A stretch of DNA of 64,000 bases. Source: Cupriavidus sp. AU9028. GTDB taxonomy: Bacteria > Pseudomonadota > Gammaproteobacteria > Burkholderiales > Burkholderiaceae. The stretch lies in assembly GCF_019795295.1 (NCBI RefSeq), contig NZ_JAIMCG010000005.1, forward strand, positions 124,001-188,000, read 5' to 3'. The first letter of the stretch is position 1; each line of letters starts with the position of its first letter. Under the pieces are notes generated by a model, which was given only the letters and a program-made list of their open reading frames with translations, was not told the origin of the DNA and searched no databases. The position numbers and the translations under genes are program-made. This document shows positions 26,318 to 36,029 of the stretch, piece by piece.

Positions 26318-26430
26318 GATCGCGAAACGGTAAATCTGGGGCCACGCCGGGGCGTATCACCGAGCTACGCAGGGCCGGGCCGGCGAAGGCCTTCGTTTCA
26401 GCGCTGAAAGAGGCCTCCGCGAGGCTCTTC

Positions 26431-27954
26431 CTAAGCCGCCTTTCTCCGCTTTTCCGGCCGGCATTCGTACTTGATCTCCCGCCGGCCATCCTCATAGATC
26501 ACCTCCAGGCGGACGGTGAATCCCCATAGTCGGGTGACATGCCGGATCACCTCTTCGAATCCCGAGGCGAGGGGCCTGCGCTCGCTCTGCTGATGCCTCA
26601 GGGTCAGCGAGCGATCCCCGCCGAGGTCGACACCGGTCACCTGGATGTTGGGCTCGAGGTTGGAGAGGTCGTACTGCGCCGCCAGCAGCTGGCGGATGCG
26701 CCGGTAGCCTTCATCGTCATGGATGGCAGTCACGCGCAGCTTGCTCTCGCGGTCATCGTCCAGCACGGAGAACAGCTTCAGTTCGCGAATCACGCGTGGC
26801 GACAGGAACTGCAGGATGAAGCTCTCATCCTTGAAGTTGCGCATGGCGAAGTCCAGCGTCTTGCGCCAGTCGCCCCCGGCGATCTCCGGTGCCCAGCGGT
26901 AATCTTCCTCCTCCGGGTGCTCGCACATGCGGCGCAAGTCCTGGAACATCAGGAAGCCCAATGTGTAGGGGTTCAGTCCGCTGTAGTACGGGCTATGGTA
27001 AGGAGACTGATAGATCACATTGGTATGCGCCTGCAGCAGCTCCATCATGAAGGCGTCGTTGACCAGCTTCTGCTCGTACAGCTCGTGCAGGATGGTGTAA
27101 TGCCAGAACGTGGCCCAGCCCTCGTTCATCACCTTGGTCTGGCGCTGCGGATAGAAGTACTGCGCCACCTTGCGCACGATGCGAACGATTTCCCGTTGCC
27201 ACGGCGCCAGCATCGGCGCGTTTTTCTCGATGAAGTACAGCAGGTTTTCCTGCGGCTCGGGCGGGAAGGTCGGATCCGCCTCCGGGGTGTCGTCCTGGAT
27301 CAGGTGCCGGGGCCGGTGCGTCGGCAAGGTCCGCCACAGGTCGTTGACCTGCATCTGCAGGTAGTGCTCGCGCTCGGCCTGCCGTGCCTGCTCCTCGGTG
27401 ATCGACAGCTTCTTGGGCCGCTTGTAACGGTCCACGCCGTAGTTCTGCAGCGCGTGGCAGGAGTCGAGCAGCAGTTCCACTTCCTGCTCGCCGTAGCGCT
27501 GCTCGCATTCCTGCACGTAATTCTTGGCAAACAGCAGATAGTCGACGATGGCGTCCGCATTGGTCCAGGTGCGGAACAGGTAATTGCCTTTGAAGAAGGC
27601 ATTGTGGCCATAGCAGGCATGCGCGATGGTCAGCGCCTGCATCGGCATCGTGTTCTCCTCCATCAGATAGGCGATGCATGGATTGGAGTTGATGACGATC
27701 TCGTAGGCCAGGCCCATATGCCCGCGTTGATAGCTGCGTTCGGACGAAAGGAAATGCTTGCCGTAGGACCAGTGGTTATATCCGACCGGCAGCCCCGCGG
27801 ACGCATAGGCGTCGAGCATCTGTTCGGCGGTAATGATTTCGATCTGGTTCGGATAGGTGTCCAGGCCAAAGTCCGCGGCGATGCGCGCGATCTCGCGGTC
27901 GTACCGCTGGATCAGCTCGAAGGTCCATTCCGACCCGGTAGAAAGGTATGCCAT
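26431..27954 (-). CDS. spoVR: SpoVR family protein
   Basis: A 507-residue SpoVR/YcgB protein, usual length for the family. It contains conserved blocks GYNHWSYGKHFL, YEIVINSNPCIAYLMEENT and HACYGHNAFFKGNYLF, and later MNEGWATFWHYTILHELYE, His/Glu-rich segments that may bind a metal. Function is unknown; the E. coli homologue ycgB is induced under stress. Start ATG 27952-27954 is favoured because GGAG lies six bases upstream; an ATG at 28005 is less supported. It is the last gene of the prkA-yeaH-spoVR operon, an arrangement repeated in many proteobacteria. Confidence 0.93.
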   Translation of the reverse strand: MAYLSTGSEWTFELIQRYDREIARIAADFGLDTYPNQIEIITAEQMLDAYASAGLPVGYNHWSYGKHFLSSERSYQRGHMGLAYEIVINSNPCIAYLMEENTMPMQALTIAHACYGHNAFFKGNYLFRTWTNADAIVDYLLFAKNYVQECEQRYGEQEVELLLDSCHALQNYGVDRYKRPKKLSITEEQARQAEREHYLQMQVNDLWRTLPTHRPRHLIQDDTPEADPTFPPEPQENLLYFIEKNAPMLAPWQREIVRIVRKVAQYFYPQRQTKVMNEGWATFWHYTILHELYEQKLVNDAFMMELLQAHTNVIYQSPYHSPYYSGLNPYTLGFLMFQDLRRMCEHPEEEDYRWAPEIAGGDWRKTLDFAMRNFKDESFILQFLSPRVIRELKLFSVLDDDRESKLRVTAIHDDEGYRRIRQLLAAQYDLSNLEPNIQVTGVDLGGDRSLTLRHQQSERRPLASGFEEVIRHVTRLWGFTVRLEVIYEDGRREIKYECRPEKRRKAA

Positions 27955-28011
27955 ATCCCGCTCCGAATCGATGCGCAGCAAGTGCGTCTGCCGCACCGGT
28001 GTCAAGCGGCC

Positions 28012-29274
28012 TCAGGCCGCCTTCTTCTGAAACAGATCGTGCAGCACCGGATAAATCTCGTCGGCCCCAATGATCCGCTGCATGGCGAAGTTCTCGTGCG
28101 AGCCCTTGACCGCCATATATTCTTCCCACAGGTTCTGCGGTTCCTCGGAAGCGACTTCCACGTAAGCGTAGTACTGCACCAGCGGCAGGATCGCCTCGCG
28201 CAGCAGCCGGCCGCACAGCTCGGAATCTCCCGCCCAATTGTCGCCATCGGACGCCTGCGCACAGTAGATATTCCACTGGCTGGCCGGGTAGCGGCTGTGG
28301 ATGACCTCGATCATCAGCTTGAGCGCGCTGGACACCACCGTACCGCCTGACTCGCGCGAGTGGAAGAAGTCTTCCTCATCGACTTCCTTTGCCACGGTGT
28401 GATGACGAATGAAGACGACATCGATGCGCTCGTAGTTCCGCTTCAGGAACAGATACAGCAGCATGAAGAATCGCTTGGCCAGGTCCTTGCGGCTCTCGTC
28501 CATCGAGCCGGACACGTCCATCAGGCAGAACATCACCGCCTGCGCCTGCGGACGCTTCTTCAGGATGCGGTTGTTGTAACGCAAATCCAGCCGCTCGATG
28601 AAGGGCACACGGTCGATGCGTCCACGCAGCATGCGAATCTCCTGCTGCATGGCCAGCGCCTGGATCGACGAGGGGCCGTCCTCCTCGACCGTTTCCTCGT
28701 ACTCCTTCTCCAGTGCCCGCAGGCGCTTCTGGTAGGGACTGGACAAGGCGATGCGCCGCCCGAGCGAGCTGCGCATGGTGCGCAGCACGGACAGGTTCGA
28801 CGGCGTGCCGTCGATCGAGTAGCCCGCGCGCACCTTGCGCACTTCGGCGATCTTGGCCAGGTGGCGCTTGGCCATGTCCGGCAGCGCCATGTCCTCGAAG
28901 AAGAAATTGAGGAAGTCTTCCCGCGACAGGGTGAAGACGAAATCGTCTTCGCCTTCCCCCGAGTCGCTGGCCCGCGAGCCGGTTCCCCCCGCCCCTTGCT
29001 GCTGACGGTCGAAACTGTCGCCGCGGATGAACTTCTTGTTGCCAGGGTGGATCCACTCCCGTTTGCCACCCTGGCCGTGATGGAACACCGGCTCGGAAAT
29101 ATCCTTGACCGGAATGGACACCTGACCGCTCTGTTCGATGTCCATGATCTTCCGGCCGGACACCGCCTTGGCGACAGCCTGCCGGATCTGTTCCCGATAG
29201 CGCTTGATGAAGCGCTGCTTGTTGACGGCACTCTTGTTGCCGCCGTTTTCGCGCCTGTCTATGACCGTAGCCAT
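28012..29274 (-). CDS. yeaH: YeaH/DUF444 protein with VWA-like domain
   Basis: A 420-residue DUF444 protein. The C-terminal half is von Willebrand A-like, with the metal-binding DVSGS motif in MFCLMDVSGSMDESRKD. The N-terminal half has a family-typical stretch of basic residues and an EGEDDFVFTLSREDFLNFFFEDM segment. Homologues are genetically tied to the kinase PrkA/YeaG and are thought to work with it under nutrient and stationary-phase stress, perhaps as a partner. It lies between prkA (36-bp gap) and spoVR (57-bp gap) on the same strand. Confidence 0.93.
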   Translation of the reverse strand: MATVIDRRENGGNKSAVNKQRFIKRYREQIRQAVAKAVSGRKIMDIEQSGQVSIPVKDISEPVFHHGQGGKREWIHPGNKKFIRGDSFDRQQQGAGGTGSRASDSGEGEDDFVFTLSREDFLNFFFEDMALPDMAKRHLAKIAEVRKVRAGYSIDGTPSNLSVLRTMRSSLGRRIALSSPYQKRLRALEKEYEETVEEDGPSSIQALAMQQEIRMLRGRIDRVPFIERLDLRYNNRILKKRPQAQAVMFCLMDVSGSMDESRKDLAKRFFMLLYLFLKRNYERIDVVFIRHHTVAKEVDEEDFFHSRESGGTVVSSALKLMIEVIHSRYPASQWNIYCAQASDGDNWAGDSELCGRLLREAILPLVQYYAYVEVASEEPQNLWEEYMAVKGSHENFAMQRIIGADEIYPVLHDLFQKKAA

Positions 29275-29310
29275 ATCATGCCCTCGTTCAGAGGCCTCGT
29301 GCCGGCGCCA

Positions 29311-31233
29311 TTACGATGATTTTCTGACGCGCAAGTACCATTCGACCAGCAATCGCACCTGCTTCGGCGTGTATCCCTTCTCGACCATCCGGTTGACGAA
29401 GTTCTGATGCTTCTCCTGATCCTCGCGCGACGACTTGGCGTTGAAGGAAATGACCGGCAGCAAGTCCTCGGTGGTGGAGAACATCCGCTTCTCGATCACC
29501 ATGCGCAGCTTCTCGTAGCTGGTCCAGTTCGGATTCTTGCCGCCGTTGTTGGCGCGCGCCCGCAGCACGAAGTTGACGATCTCGTTGCGGAAGTCCTTGG
29601 GATTCGAAATCCCCGCGGGCTTCTCCACCTTCTCCAGTTCGTCGTTCAGCGCATTGCGGTCGAGAATCTCGCCGGTGTTCGGGTCGCGATATTCCTGGTC
29701 CTGAATCCACAGATCGGCGAACACCACGTAGCGGTCGAAGATGTTCTGCCCGTATTCCGAGTACGACTCCAGATACGCCGTCTGGATCTCCTTGCCGATG
29801 AACTCGACATAGGGCGTGGTCAGATACTCCTTGATATACGACAGCAGCTTGGCTTCCTGCTCCGGCGGGAACTGCTCGCGTTCGATCTGCTGTTCGAGCA
29901 CGTACAGCAGGTGCACCGGATTGGCCGCCACTTCGGTGTTGTCGAAGTTGAAGACCTTGGACAGCACCTTGAAGGCGAAGCGCGTGGACAATCCGCTCAT
30001 GCCCTCGTCGATGCCGGCGTAGTCGCGGTATTCCTGATACGACTTCGCCTTCGGGTCCACGTCCTTCAGGCTTTCGCCGTCATAGACGCGCATCTTCGAG
30101 AAGATGTTGGAATTCTCCGGCTCCTTGATGCGCGTGAGCACCGCGAACTGCGCCATCATCTTCAGCGTGTTCGGCGCGCACGGCGCGGCCGACAGCGAAC
30201 TGCTGCGCATCAGCTTGTCGTAGATCTTGACCTCGTCGGACACACGCAGGCAGTACGGCACCTTGACGATGTAGATCCGGTCGAGGAACGCCTCGTTGTT
30301 CTTGTCCGCCTTGAATGATTGCCATTCGGCTTCGTTCGAGTGGGCCAGGATCACGCCGTCGAAAGGAATCGCGCCGAAGCCTTCGGTTCCCTTGTAGTTG
30401 CCTTCCTGCGTCGCAGTCAGCAGCGGGTGCAGGACCTTGATCGGCGCCTTGAACATCTCGACGAACTCGAGCAGGCCGCGGTTGGCCAGGCACAGACCAC
30501 CGGAATACGAGTACGCATCGGGATCGTCCTGCGGGAAATCCTCCAGCTTGCGGATATCCACCTTGCCCACCAGCGACGAGATGTCCTGGTTGTTCTCGTC
30601 GCCCGGTTCCGTCTTGGCGATCGCGATCTGCGACAGCACGGAAGGCCGCAGCTTGACCACGCGGAAGCGAGTGATGTCGCCATTGAATTCATGCAGGCGC
30701 TTGACCGCCCATGGCGAGGCGATCGTATTCAGGTAGCGCCTGGGGATGCCGTAGTCCTCTTCCAGAATCTTGCCGTCCTCCTCGGGCGAGAACAGCCCGA
30801 GCGGCGATTCATGGATGGGCGAGCCCTTCAGCGCATAGATGGGAATCTGCTCCATCAATGCCTTCAGCTTCTCGGCCAGGGAGGACTTGCCGCCGCCGGG
30901 AGGCCCGAGCAGATAGAGAATCTGCTTGCGTTCCTCCAGGCCCTGTGCCGCGTGCTTGAAGAACGAAACGATCTGCTCGATCGTGTCCTCCATGCCGTAG
31001 AACTCGCGGAATGCGGGATAGATCTTGATGACCTTGTTGAAGAAGAGCCGGGACAGGCGCGGATCATGGTGGGTATCCACGAGTTCCGGCTGTCCGATCG
31101 CAGCCAGCATGCGCTCGGCAGCGGACGCATAGGCAGTGGAATCCTTCTTGCAGATCTCCAGGTACTCCTGGATGCTGTATTCCTCTTCCTTGCGAGCTTC
31201 GAAGCGCGTGGCGTAGTGGCCGAAAATATCCAT
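29311..31233 (-). CDS. prkA: PrkA/YeaG Ser/Thr protein kinase
   Basis: A 640-residue PrkA family protein with an N-terminal AAA-like ATPase region and a C-terminal kinase-like region. The P-loop LLGPPGGGKSSLAEKL lies near residues 108-123. Conserved blocks include GSPIHESPLGLFSPEEDG and CLANRGLLEFVEMFKAPI. In E. coli YeaG takes part in adaptation to nitrogen starvation and stationary phase. A GGGAG site lies seven bases before the ATG at 31233. It is the promoter-proximal gene of the operon; a CTATGAT element at 31373-31379 (minus strand) resembles an extended -10 sequence favoured by sigma-S, about 140 bp upstream, but this is weak evidence. Confidence 0.94.
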   Translation of the reverse strand: MDIFGHYATRFEARKEEEYSIQEYLEICKKDSTAYASAAERMLAAIGQPELVDTHHDPRLSRLFFNKVIKIYPAFREFYGMEDTIEQIVSFFKHAAQGLEERKQILYLLGPPGGGKSSLAEKLKALMEQIPIYALKGSPIHESPLGLFSPEEDGKILEEDYGIPRRYLNTIASPWAVKRLHEFNGDITRFRVVKLRPSVLSQIAIAKTEPGDENNQDISSLVGKVDIRKLEDFPQDDPDAYSYSGGLCLANRGLLEFVEMFKAPIKVLHPLLTATQEGNYKGTEGFGAIPFDGVILAHSNEAEWQSFKADKNNEAFLDRIYIVKVPYCLRVSDEVKIYDKLMRSSSLSAAPCAPNTLKMMAQFAVLTRIKEPENSNIFSKMRVYDGESLKDVDPKAKSYQEYRDYAGIDEGMSGLSTRFAFKVLSKVFNFDNTEVAANPVHLLYVLEQQIEREQFPPEQEAKLLSYIKEYLTTPYVEFIGKEIQTAYLESYSEYGQNIFDRYVVFADLWIQDQEYRDPNTGEILDRNALNDELEKVEKPAGISNPKDFRNEIVNFVLRARANNGGKNPNWTSYEKLRMVIEKRMFSTTEDLLPVISFNAKSSREDQEKHQNFVNRMVEKGYTPKQVRLLVEWYLRVRKSS

Positions 31234-32343
31234 ACCTCACTCCCGTCAGAGTCACGTCCGAGGCGATGTGTTCGTCTGCGATAGACGCCCTATTTCAAAC
31301 CACGAATCAGCCCCTGAAAGACCGCCACCCCGGCTTGGCGGAAGGCTGACCATGTTGCGAAGGCTTTACTTCATCATAGTCAAAGATCGACGGCTGGGAA
31401 GGACTCGTTGGCCACATGAGACAGCTCCCGGGCCCGGCTTCCTCTTGCGATCGGCATGCATCGGCGGCGCGTTCGAGCGGCGGCGCGAAGGGGACGCGTG
31501 CACAGTGTCGAACACACCTTACACCTTTCCCGCAGGCGGTGCACAGGCCGGTTTGTAACGTTTGCTGCGGTTACAGCGAGCGCGACGCGCGCTTGATGCA
31601 ATCTCGCAACCGATCGGTGAATTGCGTGTCGGAACCCTGCTGTGTCGCGACAAGGCAAGGGTGCACGCTGCGTTGGTGGCAATGGCCCAACACCATTGCG
31701 CGTGGTGCCGGTTGGCGCCAGCAATGACTGTGGCGAGGGCGAGTCCTCCATGAGAATTCGCCGGTCAGCGACTGCGGTCTGCATGCGTCGATGCAATCCA
31801 GTCTCCTTGTTCGCACCATTGCCTGACTGCGTCCACGGCCGGCACCATCGATGTGCCGCGATGTGCAGCTTGGAGAGGCGGTTTCGATCCGGGGTTCCGG
31901 TCTTTGGGGAAAGCCCTTGCCCTGGAGGAGACGCGCGCGCTCTGTTGCGGTGCGTGAACCAGCGGCGCGCAATGACGACGCCGCGTTGCCATCGTTCAGC
32001 AATTTACGGGCCAGTGGTTGGCAGCCATCCGGTGACAGTGCCAGCAAACGAGGGCGCGGTGCCCGCCTCGTGCGCGCCCGCTGCCGAAGCGGTGATTTTC
32101 CTGTTCCTCGCCGATCGCGCAGTGGCGCGACGACGATGGAAGCGGCCGGCGCCGCTGCCGGGGACGTTGGCAACATTGGGTTCAGGGTTTGTACCCATCG
32201 TCGCTACGCCTTTGGATAGCCATACCGGAGGAACAGTGCGGTGTCGACGCACACAGGTTGCCGCCGGCGCGGCGTTGGCTCGATGCCGGTCGCCATGCGG
32301 CGATACGGTAAATTCGCGGTCTGCCCGATTTCATCCGCCACCC
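31234..32343. other. 1.1-kb intergenic region before prkA and the LysR gene
   Basis: No credible coding sequence on either strand: the open frames present have poor starts and residue composition rich in Arg, Cys and Pro. A hairpin CCGCCA...TGGCGG lies near 31322-31341, a possible prkA -10 element at 31373-31379, and an inverted repeat TGTAAC-N10-GTTACA at 31554-31575. The region may hold long regulatory DNA or remains of decayed genes. Confidence 0.5.
31554..31575. promoter_or_regulatory. Inverted repeat TGTAAC-N10-GTTACA
   Basis: Perfect 6-bp arms with a ten-base spacer, the spacing of one helical turn expected for a dimeric regulator. It lies about 320 bp before prkA and 770 bp before the LysR gene. 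The binding protein is unknown. Confidence 0.4.
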
Positions 32344-33246
32344 ATGCGCTACGATCTTACCGACCTGCGGCTCTTCCTCAATGTCGGCGAAACACAGAAC
32401 CTGACACGCGCGGCCGAGCGCAGTTTTCTGTCGCTGCCAGCGGCAAGCACGCGCATCAAGCAACTGGAGGAAGCCTTTCAGACCCAGCTGTTGATACGAC
32501 AGGTCAAGGGGGTCCGGCTGACGCCTGCGGGCGAGGCATTGCTGCTGCACGCGCGCGAAGTGTTTCGCGAGCTGGAGTGCCTGCATGCGGACCTGCGTCC
32601 CTATGCGCAGGGCGTGAAAGGAAAGGTCCGGCTGCTGGCCAACACCACGGCAACGAACTCGTTCCTCGCCACCGCGCTGTCGCGTTTCCTCTCCGAGAAT
32701 CCGGACATCGATGTCGAACTCGAGGAGCACCTGTCGCAAGAGATCGTTTCCGCGATCAGTGCCGGCGCGGCGGACCTGGGCATTGTCGCCGGCGGGGTGG
32801 CGACACAGGACCTGGACGCGATGCAGCTTTGCAGCGACGAGTTGATCGTGATCGCGCCGGTCAACCATCCCCTGCCCGAGTTCAAGCGGCTGCATTTTGC
32901 CGAACTGGTCGACACCTGCCGATTCGTCGGGCTCAATCAATTCAGCGCGATCCAGTCCTTCCTTGACCGGATCGCCAGCGGCATGGGCAAGCGGATCAGC
33001 TTGCGCATCCAGGTCGGCAGCTTCGACGCGGTTTGCCGGATGGTGGAGGCCGGCGCCGGCATCGCCATCGTGCCGAACAGTTGCGCGAGACGCTATGCCA
33101 GCCGCAAGGTGCTGCGCTTCATCCGGCTGGAGGACGACTGGGCGCGGCGGGACCTGCAACTGGTGCGCCGCCCCGGCCGGGAGCTGCCGAAGTTCGCCGA
33201 GACGCTGGTTGAATACCTGACCGTGGCCGCGCGCGAGCCGGTCTGA
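32344..33246 (+). CDS. LysR-family transcriptional regulator
   Basis: A 300-residue LTTR. The helix-turn-helix lies in the first 65 residues (LRLFLNVGETQNLTRAAERSFLSLPAASTRIKQLE) and the periplasmic-binding-protein-like effector domain follows from about residue 90. FLATALSRFLSENPDIDVELEEH is the usual start of that domain. ATG 32344 is the natural start before the HTH. It lies 182 bp before the MmgE/PrpD gene on the same strand and probably controls it, although the target is inferred by proximity only. Confidence 0.92.
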   Translation: MRYDLTDLRLFLNVGETQNLTRAAERSFLSLPAASTRIKQLEEAFQTQLLIRQVKGVRLTPAGEALLLHAREVFRELECLHADLRPYAQGVKGKVRLLANTTATNSFLATALSRFLSENPDIDVELEEHLSQEIVSAISAGAADLGIVAGGVATQDLDAMQLCSDELIVIAPVNHPLPEFKRLHFAELVDTCRFVGLNQFSAIQSFLDRIASGMGKRISLRIQVGSFDAVCRMVEAGAGIAIVPNSCARRYASRKVLRFIRLEDDWARRDLQLVRRPGRELPKFAETLVEYLTVAAREPV

Positions 33247-33428
33247 CGCCGTGTGCGTTGGCCTGGCAGGGTGGCTTCTGCCGCGCGCTGCTCGGCTCTC
33301 ACTAAGCCGTGCTTTGGCAAAGGCGAATGTGCAGCGCGGCGCGGTTGCGGAATACTGCTGGCGAGGCGTTCCCATGCGCCGCCCGATGCGCCCCCTTCAG
33401 GCCCGTAACCCGACATCGCTGACCGATC

Positions 33429-34862
33429 ATGCTCGACGCCGCCACCCTCGCCTCCGCCACTCCCGCCACTCCTGCAGCGTCGGGCTCGGTCAGCGACCTG
33501 TATCCGACCCGCCAGCTGTGCGACTTCCTGGCGGGCATCGAACTGGCGGACATTCCCGCGCCGGTGGTCGAACGGGCCAAGGACCTCTTTCTCGACTGGA
33601 TCGCTTCGGCCCTTGCCGGCAAGGACGCGCCGCCCGTGCGCACGCTGCAAGCCTTCGCCGCCGCCATGGGACCGGCGGACGGTCCGTGCGAGGTCCTGGT
33701 CGATCGGCGCCGGACGTCGCCGTGGTTCGCGGCGCTGATCAATGGCGCGGCCTCGCATGTGGTGGAGCAGGACGACGTGCACAACGGCTCGGTATTCCAT
33801 CCGGCCGCCGTGGTCTTTCCCGCGGTGCTGGCCGCAGCGCAGAGCGGCCGTCACAGTGGCGCCGAACTGCTGTGCGCGGCGGTGGCGGGATATGAGGCCG
33901 GCATCCGCATCGGCGAATATCTGGGGCGCTCGCATTACCGCGTATTCCACACCACCGGTACGGTGGGTACGCTGGCGGCTGCCGCAGCGGTCGCGCGGCT
34001 GCTTGGCCTGGACGGCGCGCAGATGAACCATGCGCTCGGCTCGGCCGGGACCCAGGCGGCCGGGCTGTGGGAATTCCTGCGCGACGCAGCCGACTCCAAG
34101 CAGCTGCATACCGCCAAGGCGGCGGCGGACGGCCTGATGTCGGCCTGGCTGGCCCGCGATGGCTTCACTGGTGCGCGCCGCATTCTCGAGGGGGCGCAGG
34201 GCATGGCGGCCGGGATGTCCAGCGATGCGGATCCCGCCCGCCTGACCGACCGCCTAGGAGAACGCTGGGCGCTGGCGGAGACGTCCTTCAAGTTCTTCGC
34301 ATCGTGCCGGCATACGCATCCGGCAGCGGACGCGCTGAAGACGGCGCTCGCGCGCGAGGGGATCGACCCTGCGCAGATCGAGGAAGTGGTGGCGCACGTG
34401 CACCAGGGCGCGATCGACGTGCTTGGTCCCGTGGTAGACCCGACCACCATCCACCAGGCCAAGTTCTCGATGGGCACGGTGCTGGGACTGGTGACCTGGC
34501 ATGGTCACGCGGGCCTGGCGCAATTCGAGCAGCACGCCCTGCAGGATCCTCGCGTGGCGCAGTTCCGCAAGCTGGTGCGGATGGAGCGCGACGAGGAAAT
34601 CGACGCCGCCTACCCCCGGCAATGGATCGGCCGCGTGACCGTTCGCACGCGCGACGGCCGCACCGTGCAGGCGCGTGTCGATGTGCCCAAGGGCGATCCC
34701 GACAATACGCTGTCGCGCACCGAACTGCAGGACAAGGCATTGCAATTGGCCGCGTTCAGGGAGGGCGCCAGCGCGGACGAAATGCGCCGCATCATCGAGC
34801 GCGTCTGGACGCTGGATCAGGCGCCGGACGTGGCCGACTGGCTGCCGCTGGTGGGGCGATAG
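33429..34862 (+). CDS. MmgE/PrpD family protein
   Basis: A 477-residue MmgE/PrpD protein. Early segment RAKDLFLDWIASALAGKDAPP and the block INGAASHVVEQDDVHNGSVFHPAAVVFPAVLA are typical. The family includes 2-methylcitrate dehydratase (PrpD) and cis-aconitate decarboxylase (CAD), plus many unassigned members. No prpB or prpC is nearby, so a methylcitrate role is unlikely. A PrpD-family gene also accompanies itaconate genes in Pseudomonas, but here that cluster is 24 kb away. The stop is followed by a tandem-repeat-bearing palindrome. Confidence 0.88.
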   Translation: MLDAATLASATPATPAASGSVSDLYPTRQLCDFLAGIELADIPAPVVERAKDLFLDWIASALAGKDAPPVRTLQAFAAAMGPADGPCEVLVDRRRTSPWFAALINGAASHVVEQDDVHNGSVFHPAAVVFPAVLAAAQSGRHSGAELLCAAVAGYEAGIRIGEYLGRSHYRVFHTTGTVGTLAAAAAVARLLGLDGAQMNHALGSAGTQAAGLWEFLRDAADSKQLHTAKAAADGLMSAWLARDGFTGARRILEGAQGMAAGMSSDADPARLTDRLGERWALAETSFKFFASCRHTHPAADALKTALAREGIDPAQIEEVVAHVHQGAIDVLGPVVDPTTIHQAKFSMGTVLGLVTWHGHAGLAQFEQHALQDPRVAQFRKLVRMERDEEIDAAYPRQWIGRVTVRTRDGRTVQARVDVPKGDPDNTLSRTELQDKALQLAAFREGASADEMRRIIERVWTLDQAPDVADWLPLVGR

Positions 34863-34890
34863 CCTTCCTGCCGCGCCCGGGCGACGTCAC

Positions 34891-35076
34891 CCTCTCCCCC
34901 GGCCCCTCTCCCGCTGGGCGGGAGAGGGGAGCAAACCGGCAGATTTTCACACGGCGGTCGGTTCGCTCCCCTCGCCCGCTTGCGGGAGAGGGGCCGGGGG
35001 AGAGGGGCCGGGGGAGAGGGGCCGGGGGAGAGGGGCCGGGGGAGAGGGGCCGGGGGAGAGGGCCGGGGGAGAGGGC
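34891..35076. repeat. GAGAGGGG palindromic element with 14-bp tandem repeats
   Basis: Two palindromic halves, CCTCTCCC...GGGAGAGGGGAGCAAACCGG and TTCGCTCCCCTCGCCC...GGGAGAGGGGCC, flank about 40 bp. From 34987 the unit AGAGGGGCCGGGGG repeats with a 14-bp period about six times (34987, 35001, 35015, 35029, 35043, 35057), ending in a shortened copy. It lies between the convergent MmgE/PrpD and LysR stops. Related elements follow the stops at 51767, 54579 and 62530. Confidence 0.85.
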
Positions 35077-35091
35077 AGCTCACCCCCCGTT

Positions 35092-36000
35092 CTAACCCGC
35101 CACCCCCAACGGCACCGGCTTGCCAAAGTGGGCGAACAGCATCTCCAGCATCGCGCTGGCCGCAGCGGAATCGCCCCGGTCGCGCAGCCGCACCAGGCAG
35201 ATGTCGCGCACCAGCGAATCCGCTTGCAGGGGCCGCACGGCCAACGCCGGCAACTGGAACTGGAACAGCGCCAGCGACGGCACCACGGTAATGCCCAGCC
35301 CCGCCGCCACCAGCCCGGCCACGGTGGCCAGATGCTCGACCTCCATGATTCCGTTGACCCGCATCGGGTGCAGCGCCGCGTCCAGATGCTGGCGCACGCT
35401 GCTGGTGCGGGACAGATGGATGAAGGGCAGCCCGGCGAGCGCGGACGGCGGGATGCGCCGCTTGCGCGCGAGCGGATGATCGGCGGGGCAGACAACGTGA
35501 AAGCCGTCCGCGACCAGGGGCTCGATGCGCAGGTCGCCATCGTGTGCGGGCGCGGGGGCCAGTGCGAAGTCGACCCGCCCGCGTCGTACCAGGTCGATGC
35601 AGCCGTCGGCGAGAACATCGTGCAGGGCCAGCGCAATGCCCGGGTAGCGCTGATGGAAGGCGGCCAGAAGCGGCGGCAGGTCGCCGGCGGCGATGGACGG
35701 CAGGGCGGCGATGGCGACCCGTCCCTTGCGGCGTTCGGCATGGTCGCGCAGGTCCGCGAACGCGGTTTCGAAGTCCGCCAGCAGCCGCTCGGCAACCTCC
35801 TCGAAGCGCCGGCCCTCGGCGCTCAGTTCCACGAAGCGGGTGGTGCGCTCGAACAACCGGGTGCCGGCCTGCTCCTCCAGCGTGCGGATCAGCGCGCTGA
35901 AGGCCGACTGCGACAGATGGCAGGATTGCGCGGCGCGCGTGAAGTTGCGCTCGCGGGTCAGCGCCGAGAAGGCGCGCAGGTGCTTGACCGACAGGTTCAT
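35092..36000 (-). CDS. LysR-family transcriptional regulator
   Basis: A 302-residue LTTR. The start MNLSVKHLRAFSALTRERNFTRAAQSCHLSQSAFS is a typical LysR helix-turn-helix, and the effector-binding domain covers about 90-295. It is divergent from the AtuA operon, with 170 bp between, which contains an ATTA-N7-TAAT palindrome of LysR type. The usual arrangement suggests it activates that operon when a small carboxylate or ester inducer is bound. Confidence 0.92.
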   Translation of the reverse strand: MNLSVKHLRAFSALTRERNFTRAAQSCHLSQSAFSALIRTLEEQAGTRLFERTTRFVELSAEGRRFEEVAERLLADFETAFADLRDHAERRKGRVAIAALPSIAAGDLPPLLAAFHQRYPGIALALHDVLADGCIDLVRRGRVDFALAPAPAHDGDLRIEPLVADGFHVVCPADHPLARKRRIPPSALAGLPFIHLSRTSSVRQHLDAALHPMRVNGIMEVEHLATVAGLVAAGLGITVVPSLALFQFQLPALAVRPLQADSLVRDICLVRLRDRGDSAAASAMLEMLFAHFGKPVPLGVAG

Positions 36001-36029
36001 GGCAGGCGATTGATCGATCCGATCGCTGG

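Noticed and set aside
31745-31770. Possible Fur half-site (ATGAGAATTC)
   Set aside because: Only one half matches; no symmetric partner and no iron gene nearby.
31642-32343. N-terminal extension of the LysR protein, or a separate gene upstream of it
   Set aside because: The residues before ATG 32344 have random composition, and LysR proteins start directly at the helix-turn-helix.
33429-34862. 2-methylcitrate dehydratase PrpD of the propionate pathway
   Set aside because: prpB, prpC and prpR are absent; only the family can be assigned.
34987-35075. CRISPR-like array
   Set aside because: The 14-bp units are contiguous with no spacers, so this is a simple tandem repeat inside a palindromic element.
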